This document shows positions 6,029-7,720 of a stretch of DNA of 7,720 bases, piece by piece. The notes beneath the pieces were generated by a model. It was not told the origin of the DNA. It saw nothing but the letters and a program-made list of their open reading frames with translations, and searched no databases. The stretch comes from Saprospiraceae bacterium UBA2365. GTDB lineage: Bacteria; Bacteroidota; Bacteroidia; Chitinophagales; Saprospiraceae. Every line of letters begins with the position of its first letter. Position 1 is the first letter of the stretch. The DNA lies in NCBI GenBank assembly GCA_002344345.1, contig DDTL01000136.1, forward strand, positions 1 through 7,720, read 5' to 3'. A program made the position numbers and the translations under genes.

Positions 6029-7356
6029 GCGAACAAAAAACGATAGCCGGATTTTCAAAATTATCCAAAAGGGGTAAGATCAGGTGGATTGTAGAGAATT
6101 TTTACAAGGATCCGGAAACTGTTTTCAACGAATTGGTAAGTTTCTGGCATCCTAAAGAGGATCAGCAGAAAGTCCTGGACGGATTCAGTGAAAACACGAT
6201 CAGCAATTTTCCATTACCTCTGGGTGTGGCACCCAATTTCATGATCAATGATAAAGTTTACCTCGTACCCATGGTCATAGAGGAAAGTTCTGTGGTAGCT
6301 GCAGCCTCTGCGGCTGCAAAATTCTGGTTCACACGGGGTGGCTTCAGGGCAGAGATCCTCGGCATGAAAAAAATCGGTCAGGTTCATTTTGTCTGGAAAG
6401 GAGCGTTCGAAAAACTCAGAAGCCACTTTGATCTGCTCAGGGAACAACTTATGCTCAATGCCAAACCCATCACTAAAAACATGGAAGATCGCGGCGGTGG
6501 CATTGCAGATATAGAACTGATCGATCTCAGTGATAAAATCCCGGATTATTACCAGCTCAAGGCAGGTTTTCATACCTGTGATTCGATGGGAGCCAATTTT
6601 ATCAATTCTGTTTTGGAAAACTTTGCCTCAACACTGACTTCATTTTTTATCAGCAATGATCAATTCCAGGGTCAGGAAAAGGATGTGCGCATCATCATGT
6701 CCATTTTATCCAATTACACCCCTGAAAATATCGTCCGGGTAACAGTGAGTTGTCCGATACCTGAATTGTACGATGAGAAAACCATACCCAATCCGAAGGA
6801 ATTTGCTGAAAAATTCTATACTGCTCTTCAGATAGCCCATGTGGATCCTCACAGGGCAACGACCCACAACAAAGGCATTTACAACGGTGTGGATGCCGTG
6901 GTTTTGGCCACCGGAAATGATTTCAGGGCCATTGAAGCCTGCGGACATACCTATGCTGCCAGATCCGGCCAATATTCAAGTTTGAGTTACTGTTCTGTGG
7001 AGGATGGAACATTCAAATTCTGGATCGATCTGCCTTTGGCGGTTGGTACGGTTGGCGGTCTGACCAGCGCCCATCCCATAGCCAGAAGATCATTGGAAAT
7101 GCTGGGCAATCCGGGCGCTGAAGACCTGATGAAGATCATCGGAGCAGTCGGTCTGGCGCAGAATTTCGCTGCGGTCAGATCGCTGGTAACCACAGGCATT
7201 CAGAAAGGTCACATGAAACTTCACCTCAGCAATATCCTGACGCAGTTTGGCGCCACGGAGGCCGAGCAACAACAGGTTGAAAAATACTTTGAAGACAAGG
7301 TAGTTTCCTATAGTTCTGTGAGGGAGTATCTGGAGGAGATAAGGAAGCAGGGATGA
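6025..7356 (+). CDS. mvaA: Class II (so-called degradative) HMG-CoA reductase
   Basis: It interconverts HMG-CoA and mevalonate plus CoA with NAD(P)H. The 443 residues match class II enzymes, with no membrane anchor. Catalytic features: the glutamate in VIEESSVVAAASAAAKFW (Glu86 or Glu87), Lys283 in HNKG, an aspartate near NGVDAVVLATGND (Asp290 or Asp299), and the flap histidine His396 in GIQKGHMKLH. The cofactor-side stretch DSMGANFIN is at 186-194 and GTVGG at 341-345. Families annotated as degradative also serve biosynthesis in bacteria using the mevalonate route. Coupling to fni by the ATGA overlap argues for synthesis here. A relatively good ribosome site, AAAGG (6016-6020), sits in the fni 3' end four nt before ATG. 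The other pathway genes are not in the window. Confidence 0.95.
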   Translation: MSEQKTIAGFSKLSKRGKIRWIVENFYKDPETVFNELVSFWHPKEDQQKVLDGFSENTISNFPLPLGVAPNFMINDKVYLVPMVIEESSVVAAASAAAKFWFTRGGFRAEILGMKKIGQVHFVWKGAFEKLRSHFDLLREQLMLNAKPITKNMEDRGGGIADIELIDLSDKIPDYYQLKAGFHTCDSMGANFINSVLENFASTLTSFFISNDQFQGQEKDVRIIMSILSNYTPENIVRVTVSCPIPELYDEKTIPNPKEFAEKFYTALQIAHVDPHRATTHNKGIYNGVDAVVLATGNDFRAIEACGHTYAARSGQYSSLSYCSVEDGTFKFWIDLPLAVGTVGGLTSAHPIARRSLEMLGNPGAEDLMKIIGAVGLAQNFAAVRSLVTTGIQKGHMKLHLSNILTQFGATEAEQQQVEKYFEDKVVSYSSVREYLEEIRKQG

Positions 7357-7358
7357 GC

Positions 7359-7379
7359 ATTTGAAAATTTGAAAATTGA
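7359..7379. repeat. 8-bp tandem repeat, ATTTGAAA x2.6
   Basis: ATTTGAAA at 7359-7366 and 7367-7374, then ATTGA. It begins just after the mvaA stop. Repeats of this kind are familiar to me from Bacteroidota intergenic DNA; no function is known to me. Confidence 0.6.
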
Positions 7380-7440
7380 GTCGGCTCCGAAAAGTCTTTG
7401 CCCCCTGAATACCTGTAAAAAGGGACTATAAATTTGTTGG

Positions 7441-7510
7441 TTTTCAATCGTTTCCCTATAGTCTTTTGCTGATCTATGACGTAAGCAGGTTGGGCAAAAA
7501 CGATTGAAAA
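7441..7510. repeat. 13-bp inverted repeat at the broken end of the T9SS fragment
   Basis: TTTTCAATCGTTT (7441-7453) and AAACGATTGAAAA (7498-7510) are perfect reverse complements around a 44-nt loop. CCC (7454-7456) and GGG (7492-7494) can extend the stem past a small bulge. The right arm falls where the recognisable sorting-domain sequence begins. A second pair, GACTATA/TATAGTC (7424-7430 and 7457-7463), overlaps the left arm. It may be a scar of an insertion or deletion, or a terminator-like structure after mvaA; the U-run is poor. Confidence 0.55.
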
Positions 7511-7701
7511 ATAACAAATTGAACTTACCGGGCAGACTCAACTTTGAATACAGGCTAATTGATATGCAAGGAAGGATGTTGCTTTCAGGGAAAAACGAAA
7601 ATTTTTTAAGTATTGGGTCAATTAATATTGGAACATATATCCTTGAACTAAAAGATCTAAACAATGGGCAAAAGATCTATAAAAAAATTATAGTTTTTTA
7701 G
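7504..7701 (+). pseudogene. Headless fragment of a T9SS type A sorting domain
   Basis: The 65 codons from TTG 7504 encode the final part of a type A C-terminal sorting domain, which targets proteins to the type IX secretion system for export and surface attachment or release. Visible: YRLIDMQGRMLLSGK (16-30), SINIGTYILEL (39-49) and the terminal basic/hydrophobic KKIIVF (60-65). Sorting domains normally sit at the end of large secreted proteins after a PNP motif. Here the similarity starts about at the KNNKLNL that follows PNP, and an in-frame TGA lies at 7477-7479. There is no signal peptide, no cargo and no ATG. I read it as the remnant of a deleted gene, left beside the 7441-7510 inverted repeat. 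A frameshifted upstream part was looked for in the other forward frames and not seen. Confidence 0.75.
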
Positions 7702-7720
7702 CTCAATAGTCTTTTAGTCT
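7697..7720. repeat. 24-nt repeat, inverted partner of 47-70
   Basis: Exact reverse complement of 47-70; it may run past the window edge. Its first bases overlap the stop codon (7699-7701) of the sorting-domain fragment. Confidence 0.75.

Noticed and set aside
6214..6573. 119-codon reverse-strand open frame inside mvaA
   Set aside because: Lies fully antisense to well-conserved HMG-CoA reductase sequence.
7421..7467. GACTATA/TATAGTC pairing as a Rho-independent terminator of mvaA
   Set aside because: 7-bp AT-rich stem, 26-nt loop and only four Ts; kept only as a note to the inverted repeat.
7308..7664. 118-codon reverse-strand open frame across the mvaA end and the sorting-domain fragment
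   Set aside because: It is antisense to recognised coding sequence, has no family resemblance, and spans unrelated regions.

Overview
The window looks like chromosomal DNA of a Bacteroidota bacterium, possibly a Saprospiria-like lineage. Four things point there: the C-terminal part of a type IX secretion (T9SS) sorting domain near the right edge, a small two-helix membrane protein of a type I associate with Bacteroidota (DUF6787-like), Bacteroidota-style TAnnTTTG -7 promoter elements, and a mevalonate-pathway gene pair. The phylum is well supported; the finer placement is a guess.

Layout: 1-40 is the right end of a small inverted-repeat element plus its target duplication. 152-502 (+) is a small membrane protein. 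It converges, with a 5-nt gap, on a reverse-strand pair: radA (2819-1431, DNA repair ATPase) followed by psd (1344-508, phosphatidylserine decarboxylase). A 762-bp non-coding stretch (2820-3581) carries two complete MITE-like elements of 244 and 160 bp, with related 16-19 bp terminal inverted repeats and 5-bp target duplications. Next come a class III PLP aminotransferase (3582-4769, +), a 227-bp AT-rich spacer with a probable promoter, and a translationally coupled pair: fni (type 2 isopentenyl-diphosphate isomerase) and mvaA (class II HMG-CoA reductase), overlapping by ATGA. After mvaA there are short tandem and inverted repeats and a headless T9SS C-terminal fragment. A 24-nt repeat at the right edge is the exact reverse complement of bases 47-70.

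How the genes work together: fni and mvaA act at the late and early ends of mevalonate-based isoprenoid synthesis. radA and psd are housekeeping genes and share only orientation.

The most notable structure is the non-autonomous element family. Three ends in this window carry the same terminal sequence, and each abuts a different 5-bp flank fitting TANTA (TAATA, TATTA, TAGTA). For the two complete copies the duplication is exact on both sides. Removing the larger copy restores a perfect 11-bp inverted repeat that it had split. The smaller copy has long, mutually competing stems. No transposase is present in the window, so the mobilising enzyme is unknown.
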